In this document: one piece after another, positions 20,701 to 31,147 of the stretch | How the letters are laid out: every line of letters begins with the position of its first letter | Numbering within the stretch: the first letter of the stretch is position 1 | Origin: Lecanicillium sp. G3 | Taxonomy: Eukaryota > Ascomycota > Sordariomycetes > Hypocreales > Cordycipitaceae | NCBI GenBank assembly: GCA_037575805.1 | Contig: JAZHPD010000022.1 | Coordinates: 310,001-374,000, forward strand | Length of the DNA: 64,000 bases | Reading direction: 5' to 3' | Made by a program: the position numbers and the translations under genes | The notes under the pieces: model-generated | Databases searched by the model: none | What the model saw: the letters and a program-made list of their open reading frames with translations, nothing else | What the model was told of the DNA's origin: nothing

Positions 20701-22082
20701 GCGTGGTGGCTAGTGCCTGCACCGTACCAATGCTGGAACTCTATCAACACTCTTGCCGAGAATTGAAGAAGTACATCGCAGAGGGCCGTCGCATGGTCAA
20801 AGAGATCGAGGCCGACACTCTTGAAGACAACCCAGCCCTCTTCCAAGAGTACATTACCGCAACACCTGATGTCAAGGCGCTCATGGATAGCCAGTTCAAG
20901 AATGTCAAGACTCATGCCCGACTACTCAGCAAGGCAATGTGGTATGAATGGAGAATGAAGCTGCAGGAAGGACTTCGAGAGGGTCTCATCAAGATTGCCA
21001 GTGACATGGATGGTGATTATAAGGCTTTGCAGGAGCAAATGGACATGCTCGAATCAGTTCTACCAGAACTTACAGAGAGCTATGAGGGGCTTGAGGAAGA
21101 ACGGGACAACTTAGAACAAGCGGCAGCCGAGATTGCTGACTGCGATCCTGAAGAACTCGAGTCCGCTCGTAAAGAACTCGTTTTCTTGGACGCCGATATC
21201 GAAGCGAAGAAGGAGCTGATAGCGGAGCTACGGCTGCAGTTTCAAGATGCCGAAGCGAACGCTGAATCATTGGCTTCCAAAAAGGAAAGCCACTTAGCTG
21301 ATATTGCTCAATCGGAAAAGATACGAGAAAATTGCCGAGGTTGGAGTAGCTCAGAAGTCAATAGCCTGAAAGGTGAGGGGTAACGCGAGGCTTGCTGCAT
21401 GGATGTTTGCTAACGATTTGATACAGGCCGTGTAAATGCTCTCGAGAAGAGGTTGGGATGGGCGGTGACTGGAATCAGCGGAGCCGCCACATTGTCCATG
21501 GCGTATAAACGCGAGATTGAAATCGTCTTTGACATCACGTCGTTTCAACCAGGCAGCACAAACTCGCAGATTGACCTCTGGTACATCGCAGACTTGCGTG
21601 AAAAAGATCCTCTCCCACGGACCGCGGAGAAGGACTTTTTCCTGCAGTGTATTCGAGACTACGTGCGAGCACTGCAGCAAAGTCACACCAAAGTGCCCGA
21701 GCTCCTAAGCGTTGTGCAACAGGCTTGGGATAGAGCGACAAAGGTCTCCGCCCAGATCAGACGCGTCAACTCGACGTTCCCGACCCAAGTCCGGAAGACG
21801 TCCGATTCGAGCATTGAGATGGTGACATCCCTTTTAGTGGTGCCGCTACAAACCAAGGTGCAAGTGACGCTGGAATTTCAGAACCAAAACATGACAAAGG
21901 GGTTGGATCTGCATATAGCCTCGTCAGTGGCGGTGGTATATGGAGAGAATTTTAATGTAAATAAGATTGGCGAGTTCTTGACATCAAGAATAGGCAAGCG
22001 AATGGGTGGGATGGAGGAGAACTGGAGTGACATACTCGTGGAGTTACACCGGCGGCTAATCGCCCGGGGCCGCAAAACATAG
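17719..22082 (+). CDS. SPC105: Kinetochore scaffold KNL1/SPC105 (Spc7)
   Basis: Three exons: 17719-17928, 17982-21372, 21427-22082 (1418 aa). KNL1 is the outer-kinetochore scaffold that recruits Bub kinases and PP1. Both PP1-docking motifs are present: SILK (about 77-80) and RVSF (156-159). Six MELT-like repeats follow (about 355-535), e.g. MDMTYNMGRII, MSMDVTKSYGGIL, MEFTAALGGI, MSMEFTMAMGGII, MDMTTSVGRIL, MDITAAIGGIL. Each combines the MELT core with a downstream G-G/R-I-[LI] block. A basic Ser/Pro-rich region (about 560-690) is probably disordered. The C-terminal part is a Spc7-type coiled coil (about 950-1210) and RWD-like domain (EIEIVFDITSF and following). The start at 17719 is needed to include the exon that splices into SIAAPRSILKP. 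Confidence 0.93.
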
Positions 22083-23058
22083 TCTGCTGCCGCGGAAAAG
22101 GCCGATAACGAGGACGGACGACAGTTATGATTTTTTTTTTTCCTTTTTTTGAATTCTTGGGCAAAGGATTGTCGGAAGTTGAGCATGGCACGGCGTTTAG
22201 GTTTGGATTACATTTCAAGCGAAGGAAAAGAGCTGGCCCTGTTCCAAGCCTTCGTGCCCTACCATTTCATCGGTCGTTTCTTCTCGACGAGTAATACGTT
22301 ATTAACTCATACTTGGACGTGATCCCGTCTGGCGTAACCCAAATATGTGAGCCATTAAGCATTTGCGTAGATCCCACCTGGTTAAGTTCCCGTAGACGTT
22401 ACACTACATTCTAGCGGGTGAGCAGGACGAACTTGGGCGCTGGGTCCGCGGAGGGCTAAATTTATTGAATGAATGTTGGAATTTGTAGAATAACTGCCTT
22501 ATAGCTAATTAGAATGTAAAATTTTAGGACGTTGTAAAGTACCCTTATAAGCTCGTTTGTGTATATCTCCTTCTTTGTCTTATTATCTCGCGTGGTTTTT
22601 CTTATTGCCATTCTTGTTGTTTCTTATGTTGTATTCCTTACCGTCTCCTGTGTTGTCTCTCATATCGTCTCTCGTATTGTCTCCCTCACTGTCAGGCCCG
22701 TTCGCGTAGTTGGCGAACATCACCCACCATGGCTTCGAGATGCACAATGTACCACTTATAGACGGCTGCATTTCGGCGTCTAGACCGATCCGGGCCAATA
22801 TTGCCAATTATGAGGGATTTTCTTATTATTATCTGCGTTTGCTCTATTGTCCTACTAGCCCCTCTTCTTCCTGCAAGCACCCGGTGGCGAATGTATCGCG
22901 AATCACGCGTTCGTGCTATGTTGCACATTTTATGCTTGTGTTGTCGCACAGGCACTGCATGAGCTGAGGAAAGAAATTGGCTAAGGGATCACAAGTAGAG
23001 GGGGAATATACGTCTGCAGGGTGAAGGAGGGCTTGATGCCCAGTTGTATCCGACAGGT
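22083..23058. other. Intergenic downstream of KNL1
   Basis: A T-rich run lies at about 22131-22149. No coding frame with conserved features was found. The stretch from about 22559 is low-complexity (separate entry). Confidence 0.5.
22559..22695 (+). repeat. Degenerate pyrimidine-rich low-complexity tract
   Basis: The plus strand is a loose reiteration of TCTCGTATTGTCTC-like units (GTCTC/GTTGT words, almost no A in places) with no exact unit. It lies upstream of the orphan gene and outside its probable transcript. Confidence 0.55.
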
Positions 23059-23066
23059 ATAAAAAG
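23059..23066 (+). promoter_or_regulatory. TATA box of the orphan gene
   Basis: TATAAAAA is followed about 30 bp later by a T/C-rich initiator-like stretch. The distance to the ATG at 23418 implies a leader of about 330 nt. Confidence 0.5.
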
Positions 23067-23417
23067 GTTCGATGGGAACCTAAGCTTTTTTTTTCTCTTC
23101 TACTTCGATCCTCAGCACAGATCGACAGCTTTTCCCTCTGAGCTTCCTTCTCCTTCTACAAAGGGGGCTTCCATAGGACCACAAACACTCTCGACTCTGC
23201 TGCGTATTCAACCCTTTTCAACGTTTCAGTCTACGGACGTGAGTGCAGCCTACCTTTCCTGAGACAGCGATCTCTGCTCTCACTTCTTCCACGACCCTCT
23301 ATTCTGACCAGATTACTAGTGAACTACAGCGTCGCACACTGCGGTGTGGGCCTGGACCCTTCAACGAACGTCGACAAGCCGAACCAATCCGAGGCACCAT
23401 CCGCAGTTCCTGCCAAC

Positions 23418-24986
23418 ATGGCCGCGCAGATGAACTACCGAGCGGAAGCCGAGGATGGTCTTGGATGGGAACTCGTCCGGGATAGGGAATGGGTCGTAGA
23501 CCCGGAGACGGGCGAAGGCTACTCCCGCTCCGTGGACGAGTGGATGTCCGAACACGAGTTCAGCGACGATTCCTCCGTACGGAGGATGATTCTTGGAGGA
23601 GACAATTTCAGTGACTCCGCCTCACTGCAACAAATGGTATGGGAGGAGGATAGAGCCGCAGAGGCTCACCGTTCAAGGCTGTGCTACCGAAAACGGGGAC
23701 ACGACGACCAAGAAATGGTCGACGTGTCGGGCATCATATCCAGACAAGAATATCTGGAGGTGGCTTCGTCGCAAGATAAAGTGAACAAAGCCATCGATGC
23801 CTGGAGAGCGCATGTGCCAAGGCTCAGTGAAGAAGTCCTTGGCACAACAGCCTTCGAAAGCGAGTGGCTGTCTACTTCTGCCGACATGGATATAGACAGC
23901 CAGGACGAACCTACACAAATGGTTCGTTCGGAGGACCAGCCCTCGCTAAAGCAATACCGAAGCCGACAGGATGAGATCGACAGCGAGGCGGGCTCGGAGC
24001 CCGGGGCTCCGGCAATATCCGACCTCGCTGAGCCGCAGGATGTGACACCCCAGGTGCATATTCCACTCCAGGCAGACCTCTTGCGTTTCTGTGGGCTCTC
24101 GCTCTCGAACAATAAGACCGCATGGCCCTGGTTAAAAATGTGCCTAGCGAGTCGCAAGTGTCGGAGAAGGAGCCGCAGGAGAGAGGGATTCGAACCTCTC
24201 CTGGAAAGGGAGCTGGACCTGGGGGGCGCTGGGGTAGAGGGAAACATGGAGACCTGTGCAGCCACGACAGAGGAGGCTTGCGCGGGTGATGCGACTAACA
24301 GTGCACAGGATGCCCGGCCAGAGGAGGAGGGCCTGGTGCCGCCGACGCCGACGCCGCAGGACACGACGGAACCGCAGAGGCGGCGCTCAGCAACGCGCGC
24401 GGGCAAAGGAAAGCTCCCCGCCGGAGAGGACCGGTCTCGCTCGCGAGCCGACGGCAAGAAGTCGGCCGCGAGCGGGAGCCAGGCATCTTCCTCGCGGGTG
24501 ACCAAAGCAAAGGCCACCCGCCGAGCGAGCAAGGCCACCGCGCGCAAGCAGGCGGCCAACGTGCCTGCTTGGGCTCAGATGCCGCTCCCCGCGCCGCCGA
24601 GCCCAGGAGCGCCGGCGACGACGCCTGCACCCGCTCCGCCCGTCGCAATGACGACGATGATGACGACGACCACAGATTCGGTCGCGGCGGAGACGGTGGC
24701 GGAGCCGCTCCCTGCCCCGGAGTCAGCGATGGGCTCGACGGCCGCAGCGCGACCGTCTTCTTTCTCGTCAGGAATCCTGGCGCCCAACAAGGTCGTCAAG
24801 CGGACGAAGAACGGAGCCAGCGGCAGCGGCGGCGGGCCTAAAAGGTCGCAGCCGGCGGGTAAGCAACCCGGAGGAATCCTCCGCGCAGAAGCATCGGGGA
24901 GCAGCAAGGCTCCACGTCACAAGAATGTTACGTGGAACCGTACTCTGCTCTCCAAGCTCGAGGAAGAGATGGACCTGCGTGAGTGA
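23418..24986 (+). CDS. Unrecognised Pro/Ala/Ser-rich protein, possibly lineage-specific
   Basis: Single exon, 522 aa from ATG 23418 (context CCAACATGG); the frame is open further upstream but without an ATG. No domain is recognised. The N-terminal third is acidic with Trp-containing segments (GLGWELVRDREWVVDPETGEG), the middle has a short hydrophobic/basic patch (LLRFCGLSLSNN, RKCRRRSRRR), and the rest is low-complexity Pro/Ala/Thr with basic clusters. It ends with a conserved-looking KNVTWNRTLLSKLEEEMDLRE. Basic clusters could be nuclear localisation signals. The plus-strand sequence at 24181-24200 is the reverse complement of a tRNA T-arm/B box and reads REGFEP, a pattern often seen when antisense tRNA sequence is translated. 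Function is unknown; that the frame is coding rests on its length and base use. Confidence 0.6.
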   Translation: MAAQMNYRAEAEDGLGWELVRDREWVVDPETGEGYSRSVDEWMSEHEFSDDSSVRRMILGGDNFSDSASLQQMVWEEDRAAEAHRSRLCYRKRGHDDQEMVDVSGIISRQEYLEVASSQDKVNKAIDAWRAHVPRLSEEVLGTTAFESEWLSTSADMDIDSQDEPTQMVRSEDQPSLKQYRSRQDEIDSEAGSEPGAPAISDLAEPQDVTPQVHIPLQADLLRFCGLSLSNNKTAWPWLKMCLASRKCRRRSRRREGFEPLLERELDLGGAGVEGNMETCAATTEEACAGDATNSAQDARPEEEGLVPPTPTPQDTTEPQRRRSATRAGKGKLPAGEDRSRSRADGKKSAASGSQASSSRVTKAKATRRASKATARKQAANVPAWAQMPLPAPPSPGAPATTPAPAPPVAMTTMMTTTTDSVAAETVAEPLPAPESAMGSTAAARPSSFSSGILAPNKVVKRTKNGASGSGGGPKRSQPAGKQPGGILRAEASGSSKAPRHKNVTWNRTLLSKLEEEMDLRE

Positions 24987-25269
24987 GGATTCGTTCCGGG
25001 GCGTCCCAGCGGCACCGGGGGCACCGGGGGCACTGTTAGGGTAAGAGGAGGAAAACTGACGGCACTGTGCGATGTGTTTTTGTAGTGCGGGTAATTGATT
25101 CGATGCTCCCCTCACTTTTTTAACGAGTTTTTGAATTATTTCTTTTTGTCTGTTTGGAGGTTTGACGTTAACCGTAGATACCCAGTTACAGCTTCATTAT
25201 TTTCAACGTTGTTAATCAAATTCTTTATATTCTCTCTCATTATTTGTTTGCCCCCTGTTGTAGACGTAC

Positions 25270-26702
25270 CTATCTACTCTTGACCTTCATCCAGCGCTTG
25301 GATTCCGCCTTTGGTGGTTCTGTCTTGTTTTGCGAGAGTTCCTTGCCATTGTTGACTTGTGCAGGATCGTCTATTTTCCAGGCATCATCGTCCAGTAGCT
25401 CCCAGTCCGGTGCTGGAGTCTCGCCCAGCAGCTTCTTCTTCAGCTTGTCCGCCAGTTTCATCGGGCTCGGCAGTCTGAAAGACTTGATGAGCTCGGTGCC
25501 GTCTGCTCCACCGAGCGCGTAGAAAGTAGTACCGTGTGAGTACCGCCCTATCCAGCTCGGCGCTGCCTCATCTTTATTCGTGGTTTGCTTATGGTCGTTT
25601 GTTGTATTAAGCAGCGGGCCCTGCAAGCATGAACTGACGAGCAAGCTGTAGAGATTCTTGCCCATGTTGCATATGTCGTCAAAGGAAGCCTTGTCACCTA
25701 TTGATGCGCCTTGAGAGCAACAAAGCCATGCAACGTTGTATGCCAATAGCGTGACACCTTCAAGGAAAAACGAAAATAGGACAGTATCCTCCTTGGCGAG
25801 TTGCCGCAGCGGTTTGTCTATGTAAAGGGGCCGTGGCCGGGGCAGGCTGGTGCCGTCTGCCGCTTTCGGTTCATCAAGTACTGTAGTTGCTCCGGGTGTG
25901 CCCGGGAATGAAACGTGCTCATTGTGATATGAGCCCGCTAGGTTGAATATGGTTGGTCGGGGATAGTCGCGGTGAGGAAGGGTAATTTCAGCTGGTAAGC
26001 GAACCGCGAGATAATGGGCAATGAGCATCAAGATATGAGATATATGTGCAAGAGATGTAGAAATAGCTTCTGGTGATTGTGCTGCGAGTGAATTAGCATC
26101 ATCTTGATCGTCGTTTTCGTCAGGTAAAGAGTCGACTCACATTCCATATTGCTCAAATCTACCACTGGCACCCGGCCCAGGAAGTATTCGTAGCGCCCAG
26201 AGCTGCCTTTGCGTACTCTCTTTAAGCCATATAATTTGACAGCCTCTCGACATAGGAACGCTCGTGTACCGGCCATGTCCTCTGCACTCTGTGACCAGCG
26301 AAAGTTGTAGACTTGCGTCGACTTTTCAACGTCGCGCTGCTGCTTTAGGCGGCGGTCGGAAACACCTTGAGAAGCCGTCGCAAGCTGTGTCCGACGCGTA
26401 GCAATGGCAGCTTTCCGCTGTTGAATCTCTTCCTTTGCCGACTTGATTTCCCTGCGAAGCTTTTCGCCCGCGGCGAGGATATCCTTTGTGCTGTCATCGG
26501 CGAGTGTCTGTGCCGCAGCACTGGCATCCACCGCCTGCGAGCCATCCAACAGGGCGTTTACTTGGCCGCGGAGCTGCTCGTTTGCGACGAGTATCTGAAG
26601 ATTCTTTAGACGATCGCTGTATATATGATTTCTGGCGTCCACGGGACAGAGGAATGGGAGCTTCTGCGGGTCGTGCCCACGCAGGCAGACATGGCAGCTC
26701 AT
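25270..26702 (-). CDS. ATG14: Autophagy PI3-kinase complex I subunit ATG14
   Basis: Two exons: 26702-26141 and 26081-25270 (457 aa). It matches the fungal Atg14/UVRAG family. An N-terminal cysteine motif (CHVC, then PFLCPVDARN) is followed by YSDRLKNLQILV and a long coiled coil (about 85-150) that pairs with Atg6. The helical C-terminal part includes ISHILMLIAHYLAVRLPAEITLPHRDYPRPTI, as in Atg14/Vps38 relatives. The protein targets the Vps34-Vps15-Atg6 kinase to autophagosome formation sites. The splice joins NME to SQSPEAIST across a split Ser codon. The partner gene ATG6 lies about 9.5 kb away (36185-37762). UVRAG/Vps38 is the main alternative, but the N-terminal cysteine block favours Atg14. 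Confidence 0.85.
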
Positions 26703-27271
26703 AGTGGGTGGCGGGACAGCGAGACAGCGTTTCGAGGCCGAGGCTATTGGCGACGATATCGGGCAAGAATACCCATTTGTTTTGTATATTTGAGAGGAAC
26801 TTGGAGGGTTTTGAAGCTGAAGTGTGCAGGTCTAGTTAATACGAAGGAAGTAGTTGTTGGTGAGGCAAGATGGAAAAGGGCAGATGATGTTGCTGTGAGT
26901 GAGGTTGACAGTCACGCGGCATGGTGGTGGTCGAAGGGCCTCAGTTGGTTGGCCGCCTGAGATCTGCGCCACTGGAGGTGGGGCTGAAGTTTGACTGGGG
27001 CCTAGTTACAGCGCCTGGGACAGCTAAGTCCAGGGACTGGTGCGCCACAGTTGACGTTTACAGGGCACCTCCCCACTATCTTATGGCGGGCTAATAGCCT
27101 GGATGTGCAAGAGAGACGGAAGGCGGTTTCGCGTCGCGACTGCCTTGTCCACTTTCACACCACGCATCTGCATCTCGCCGTGACTTCTGGGCAGTTTCTG
27201 CCACTTCATCAGCTTGATTCATTGATGCTTTCTGTGGCACTTTGATTCGGCCTGGATTTATTCTTGACATC
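26703..27271. promoter_or_regulatory. Divergent promoter of ATG14 and the 153-aa gene
   Basis: A 569 bp region between outward-facing genes. No clear TATA box or named regulator site is seen. Small open frames within it lack conserved features. Confidence 0.4.
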
Positions 27272-27848
27272 ATGTCTACGCAGCCGGGTGAGCCCAATGG
27301 CATCGAGGATCATCATTTGGAAACTGAAGTGCCATACACCAATGGTCACCACGAGGTAAACGTCGACTTGCCCGCCGAGAGTCGAACACCAGAGCCCGCA
27401 CAGACACAGCTGCCGGAACCGCCGTCTCCGGAGTCTCTCGAAGAATTACGGGAGTTCAACTGGGAAGAGTTTGAGACCCGGTACGAGGCCGCTCTGTTGA
27501 AGGCAAGTGAAGAGGAGCGGGCGATACTCCAAGAAGCCGAGTCTCTTTCCAAGGTACTTGAACTGCTATTTGGCCATCAACAGACGGAATACTGATCATT
27601 CGGCAGTACTTTCAAGCCTGGGCTTCCGCTGCGTCGTCTCACGATGACGCCAGAGCTGTGAAGCGTTTGCAGACCAGGCAGCGCTTCGTCAACTTGTCAG
27701 AGGAGAAACTATCTCAAAAACAGCAGCACTGTATGTTTTTACTACGGGATAACTAACGAATACTTGCTGATTGTGCTGACTTTCTCCATCAGACGTGGAA
27801 GTTGTCAGAGCGTTCGAGAGTGCGCTCGCACTGCTCAAGTCGTCGTGA
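27272..27848 (+). CDS. Small conserved-looking helical protein, unknown function
   Basis: Three exons: 27272-27553, 27607-27730, 27793-27848 (153 aa). After a Pro/Glu-rich N-terminus (MSTQPGEPNG) the protein is predicted all-helical: LREFNWEEFETRYEAALLKA, then YFQAWASAASSHDDARAVKR and VEVVRAFESALALLKSS. Two introns interrupt the helical region and all joins keep the frame, which supports a real gene. It looks like a short coiled-coil adaptor of filamentous fungi, but I cannot name the family. It sits between ATG14 and the DUF3807 gene. Confidence 0.7.
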
Positions 27849-28005
27849 GAAGGCCACTACGCCGACGACGACAATTTCTTCGGTCACAGAACACGCGAAT
27901 CTCCGAAAATTTCGCACACGAAATTTTCCAGACATTTAATTTGATTTAGTTACACGAACCGCTGCCAGGGTCATTTGCGGTTCGCGTATGCTGGTCAAAG
28001 TGGGG

Positions 28006-28011
28006 CACGTG
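28006..28011. promoter_or_regulatory. CACGTG E-box upstream of the DUF3807 gene
   Basis: GGGCACGTGAC lies 73 bp before the ATG at 28084, the same core as the pair in the RPS11/KNL1 promoter. Confidence 0.35.
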
Positions 28012-28083
28012 ACAGCCTGGCGGCGTGCTTTTCTCTATCCCAGGCGATGATGATTCGTTTTCTCTCAACACGCAATCACGTAC

Positions 28084-28659
28084 ATGGTGGGTGCCAGTAT
28101 GCCAGACCATGACGCACCGGAGAAAAAAAGCTTCATAGTACCGAACATCTTACCTGTAAGTAAATGCCGCCATGGAATTTATTCTGGGAGGATCGCCGGG
28201 CTGACCTCCTTGCAGGATGAGTTGACTGCCTTTCATGAGGCTCACTTTTCGAGCGCGTCAGTAGGCAGCTTCCGCCAGGATTTCATCTCACCAAACCCTC
28301 CCAGCAACTCTTACAATGAGGAGGACGGCGAATATTGGGAGGAAGAGGATGATCTGGGCTATTACGAGGACGGAGTGAAGCGAACGTTGACTGATGAACA
28401 AATCGAAATCTTTCGTCATTCCGAGCTTCGAGAGCTTCAGCGCGCCAAGGAAAGGGCATCAAAGCTACCTAAATCAGAACATTCTTCAGAAGAGGCCGAG
28501 GCGGCCGGCCAGTTGAAGACGACAGAGGCAAACAAGCCGCGCGACGTCAAGAAGAGGAAGAGGACCAACAAGCACGCGAAGCGAGAGCCGAAACCTGATT
28601 TGCGGAAGCGAACATGGGATGTGGTGGAAGCTGGAGTGGATTCTCTGGATTATGATTAA
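28084..28659 (+). CDS. DUF3807-type fungal nuclear/nucleolar-like protein
   Basis: Two exons: 28084-28155 and 28216-28659 (171 aa; an alternative start at 28099 would remove five residues). The N-terminal block DELTAFHEAHFSSASVGSF, the acidic YNEEDGEYWEEEDDLGYYEDGVKRTLTDEQIEIFRHSE region (about 57-90) and a Lys/Arg-rich tail resemble the fungal DUF3807 family. The intron (28156-28215, donor GTAAGT, acceptor TTGCAG) is exactly 60 nt and free of stops, so retention would insert 20 residues without a frame change. The basic tail suggests nuclear location. Molecular function of the family is unknown. Confidence 0.72.
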   Translation: MVGASMPDHDAPEKKSFIVPNILPVSKCRHGIYSGRIAGLTSLQDELTAFHEAHFSSASVGSFRQDFISPNPPSNSYNEEDGEYWEEEDDLGYYEDGVKRTLTDEQIEIFRHSELRELQRAKERASKLPKSEHSSEEAEAAGQLKTTEANKPRDVKKRKRTNKHAKREPKPDLRKRTWDVVEAGVDSLDYD

Positions 28660-29707
28660 TGAAATGAAGAAAATGGTACGGCGTTTACGGATATGGACGA
28701 CTTGTCCCGGAACAACAGGTAAGGGACTTTTTCTTTTTTGTTTCTATTTGATTTATTCGGCGTATGATGAAAACCTTTGTATCGTCATCCTTAGTCAGAT
28801 TGGTGTCAAGGGCATAGGATCCATGGCCTTGTGTCATTGGAGATGCTTGAGGATACTAAGAGGACGAGACATTAATCTTCTCTCTGACGCAAGTTGCTAT
28901 GAGTCTATATGATGCACACTTTGGGTTTGAGCAGTGCTGACTTTTTTTGAGTTTGGGATTAATTTAGCATGGCACTTACAATAATAGACGGGGTTGCGGC
29001 GCGGTAGTCAAGGATGTGGTGCATGTGGTGTGATGATGAGGGTACTGGTACCTATATAGACGAGGCCCGTTTAATAGATGAATTAATCTGATAAATATTC
29101 TGAACCAAGACAATGGTGTAAAAGTCAGATTATTCGAGCGAATGTCTTTATTTATTTATTTATAGCAAACGTTGCTGCAGTCGTCGGATGCGGTGGGCCG
29201 ATTCTCTTTGCAGCAGAGAGGCTGGCGGGTCTTGTCTGTGTCTTTTGCGGCAGTAAAAATTGCTTACAGTACTGTAGTTCTGTTGGTACTGCATTGGTAA
29301 CTACTGCATTGGTGCTGCAGTAGCCCGCCCACCAAAGGCGCGGCCAGCCCCTCAGCTTTCTCATCCCACCACCGCCCGCCCACCCGCTTCGCCAGAACCT
29401 GAACCCCGACCCGATCATTTTGCCATACCAGAACCACCACCACCAGAACCACCACCACCACCACCGAACCACACCCAGCGTCAGACGATCACGCCCGCAA
29501 CCACCGCTCTCACGATCTGCCCGCGCGCCGCCTCTCGCCTCGCACAACAACACTGTCCCACCCGAGATCACCATCGCCGTCCTCGTCCCGCGCCATTGCA
29601 CTTTTCCCTCAGCAGCCTCTTCCCCCGCCCGACGAACTCGCTTCCCTCCCCCCCGCGCCGCGCCGGCCTTTTCCTCTGCGACGCCCGCGAAAACCCCCTC
29701 GCCCACG
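28660..29707. other. Intergenic between DUF3807 gene and CK2 alpha
   Basis: TATTTATT repeats lie near 29150-29163. A CCACCA/AACCAC-rich microsatellite spans about 29428-29466. The last 250 bp are a C-rich leader of the kinase gene. The word TACTGCATTGGT recurs near 29287 and 29303. No gene is supported. Confidence 0.5.
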
Positions 29708-31147
29708 ATGGCGCGCGTCTACGCAGATGTCAACTCCAACATGCCCCGCAGCTATTGGGACTACGACAGTGTCAACATCAGTATGTTGCACAAGCTTTTT
29801 TTTTTTTTTGTCCTTGACCCGATCCGGCTTCTCGGAGCCGGGCGGATGCGAATTCTCAAACGCGTTACTGACCGTCTCTTTCTTTTCTAGGCTGGGGTGT
29901 TTTGGAAAACTACGAAGTCGTGCGCAAGATTGGTACGAAAATAATCTCCACCTCGCTCCTCTCTGTCTCTCAATGATCAAACAAGAAGAAAAACTTTGAC
30001 CAAGTGTGGACTTGAACCTGAGCACGAACCAAGCGATATTGACATCTCTTCTCCTTCACAGGCCGCGGCAAGTACTCGGAAGTTTTCGAGGGCATCAACA
30101 TTGTCAACTACCAGAAATGCGTCATCAAAGTCCTCAAACCCGTCAAGAAGAAGAAGATCAAGCGAGAGATCAAGATTCTGCAAAACTTGGCCGGAGGTCC
30201 CAACGTCGTCGCCCTTCTCGACGTCGTCCGCGACTCTCAGGTAAGAGAACCTTTTTTTTTTTTTTGCCGAGACGAACCATGGCCGGCTCTCGCCCGTTAC
30301 ATAAAGAATCAAGCAGCTGACCTCAAGCCACAACGTTTCTAGAGCAAAACGCCATCCCTCATCTTCGAATACGTCAACAACACCGACTTCCGCAACCTAT
30401 ACCCCAAGTTCAACGACCTCGATGTTCGCTACTACATCCTCGAGCTCCTCAAGGCTCTCGACTTTTGCCATAGCAAGGGAATCATGCACAGAGACGTCAA
30501 GCCGCACAATGTCATGATTGACCACGAGAACCGCAAGGTGCGCCCACTGCTCCATGAGCCCACTCCCCGTTTCTTTGTCGCTCAGCCAAATCTAACGCTC
30601 TTCTCCGCAGCTGCGACTCATCGACTGGGGTCTGGCCGAGTTCTACCACCCCGCCACCGAATACAATGTCAGAGTCGCGTCCCGCTACTTCAAGGGCCCC
30701 GAGCTGTTGGTCGACTTCCAGGAATACGACTACAGCCTCGACATGTGGAGCCTCGGCGCCATGTTCGCCTCCATGATCTTCCGCAAGGAGCCCTTCTTCC
30801 ACGGCCAGAGCAACACCGACCAGCTCGTCAAGATCGCCAAGGTCCTCGGCACCGACGAGCTCTTCGAGTACCTCGACAAGTACGAGATCGAGCTCGACGC
30901 CCAGTACGACGACATCCTCGGCCGCTTCCAGAAGAAGCCTTGGCACAGCTTCGTCACCTCGGAGAACCAGCGCTTCGTCTCCAACGAGGCCATCGACTTC
31001 CTCGACAAGCTGCTGCGCTACGACCACCAGGAGCGCCTCACCGCCAAGGAGGCCCAGGGACACGCCTACTTCGACCCCGTCCGCGACCCCGAGGTCTTCA
31101 AGCAGAACCTCGCCAACTCCAACGGCGGGCCCTACAAGTCCTCCTGA
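29708..31147 (+). CDS. CKA1: Casein kinase 2 catalytic subunit alpha
   Basis: Five exons: 29708-29780, 29891-29932, 30062-30240, 30343-30537, 30611-31147 (341 aa). A Ser/Thr kinase acting on acidic substrates in nucleus and cytoplasm. Motifs: Gly-loop GRGKYSEVFEG, the basic KPVKKKKIKREIKIL stretch that binds substrate acids, the catalytic HRDVKPHN (about 149-156), DWG (168-170) in place of DFG as in all CK2 alpha, and SRYFKGPELLVD. The N-terminus MARVYADVNSNMPRSYWDYDS forms the conserved activation-segment clasp. Introns 1 and 3 each carry a long T-run. The length and exon joins agree with fungal orthologues. Confidence 0.96.

Noticed and set aside
22559..22783. Small hydrophobic Val-rich frame
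   Set aside because: It is the translation of a low-complexity GTCTC/GTTGT tract.
24181..24290. Functional tRNA gene on the minus strand
   Set aside because: The B box is perfect but acceptor and anticodon arms cannot be paired; kept only as a finding about a possible remnant.
29420..29890. His/Asn-rich frame before CK2 alpha
   Set aside because: Translation of the CCACCA microsatellite and leader, running into the first CK2 exon in another frame.
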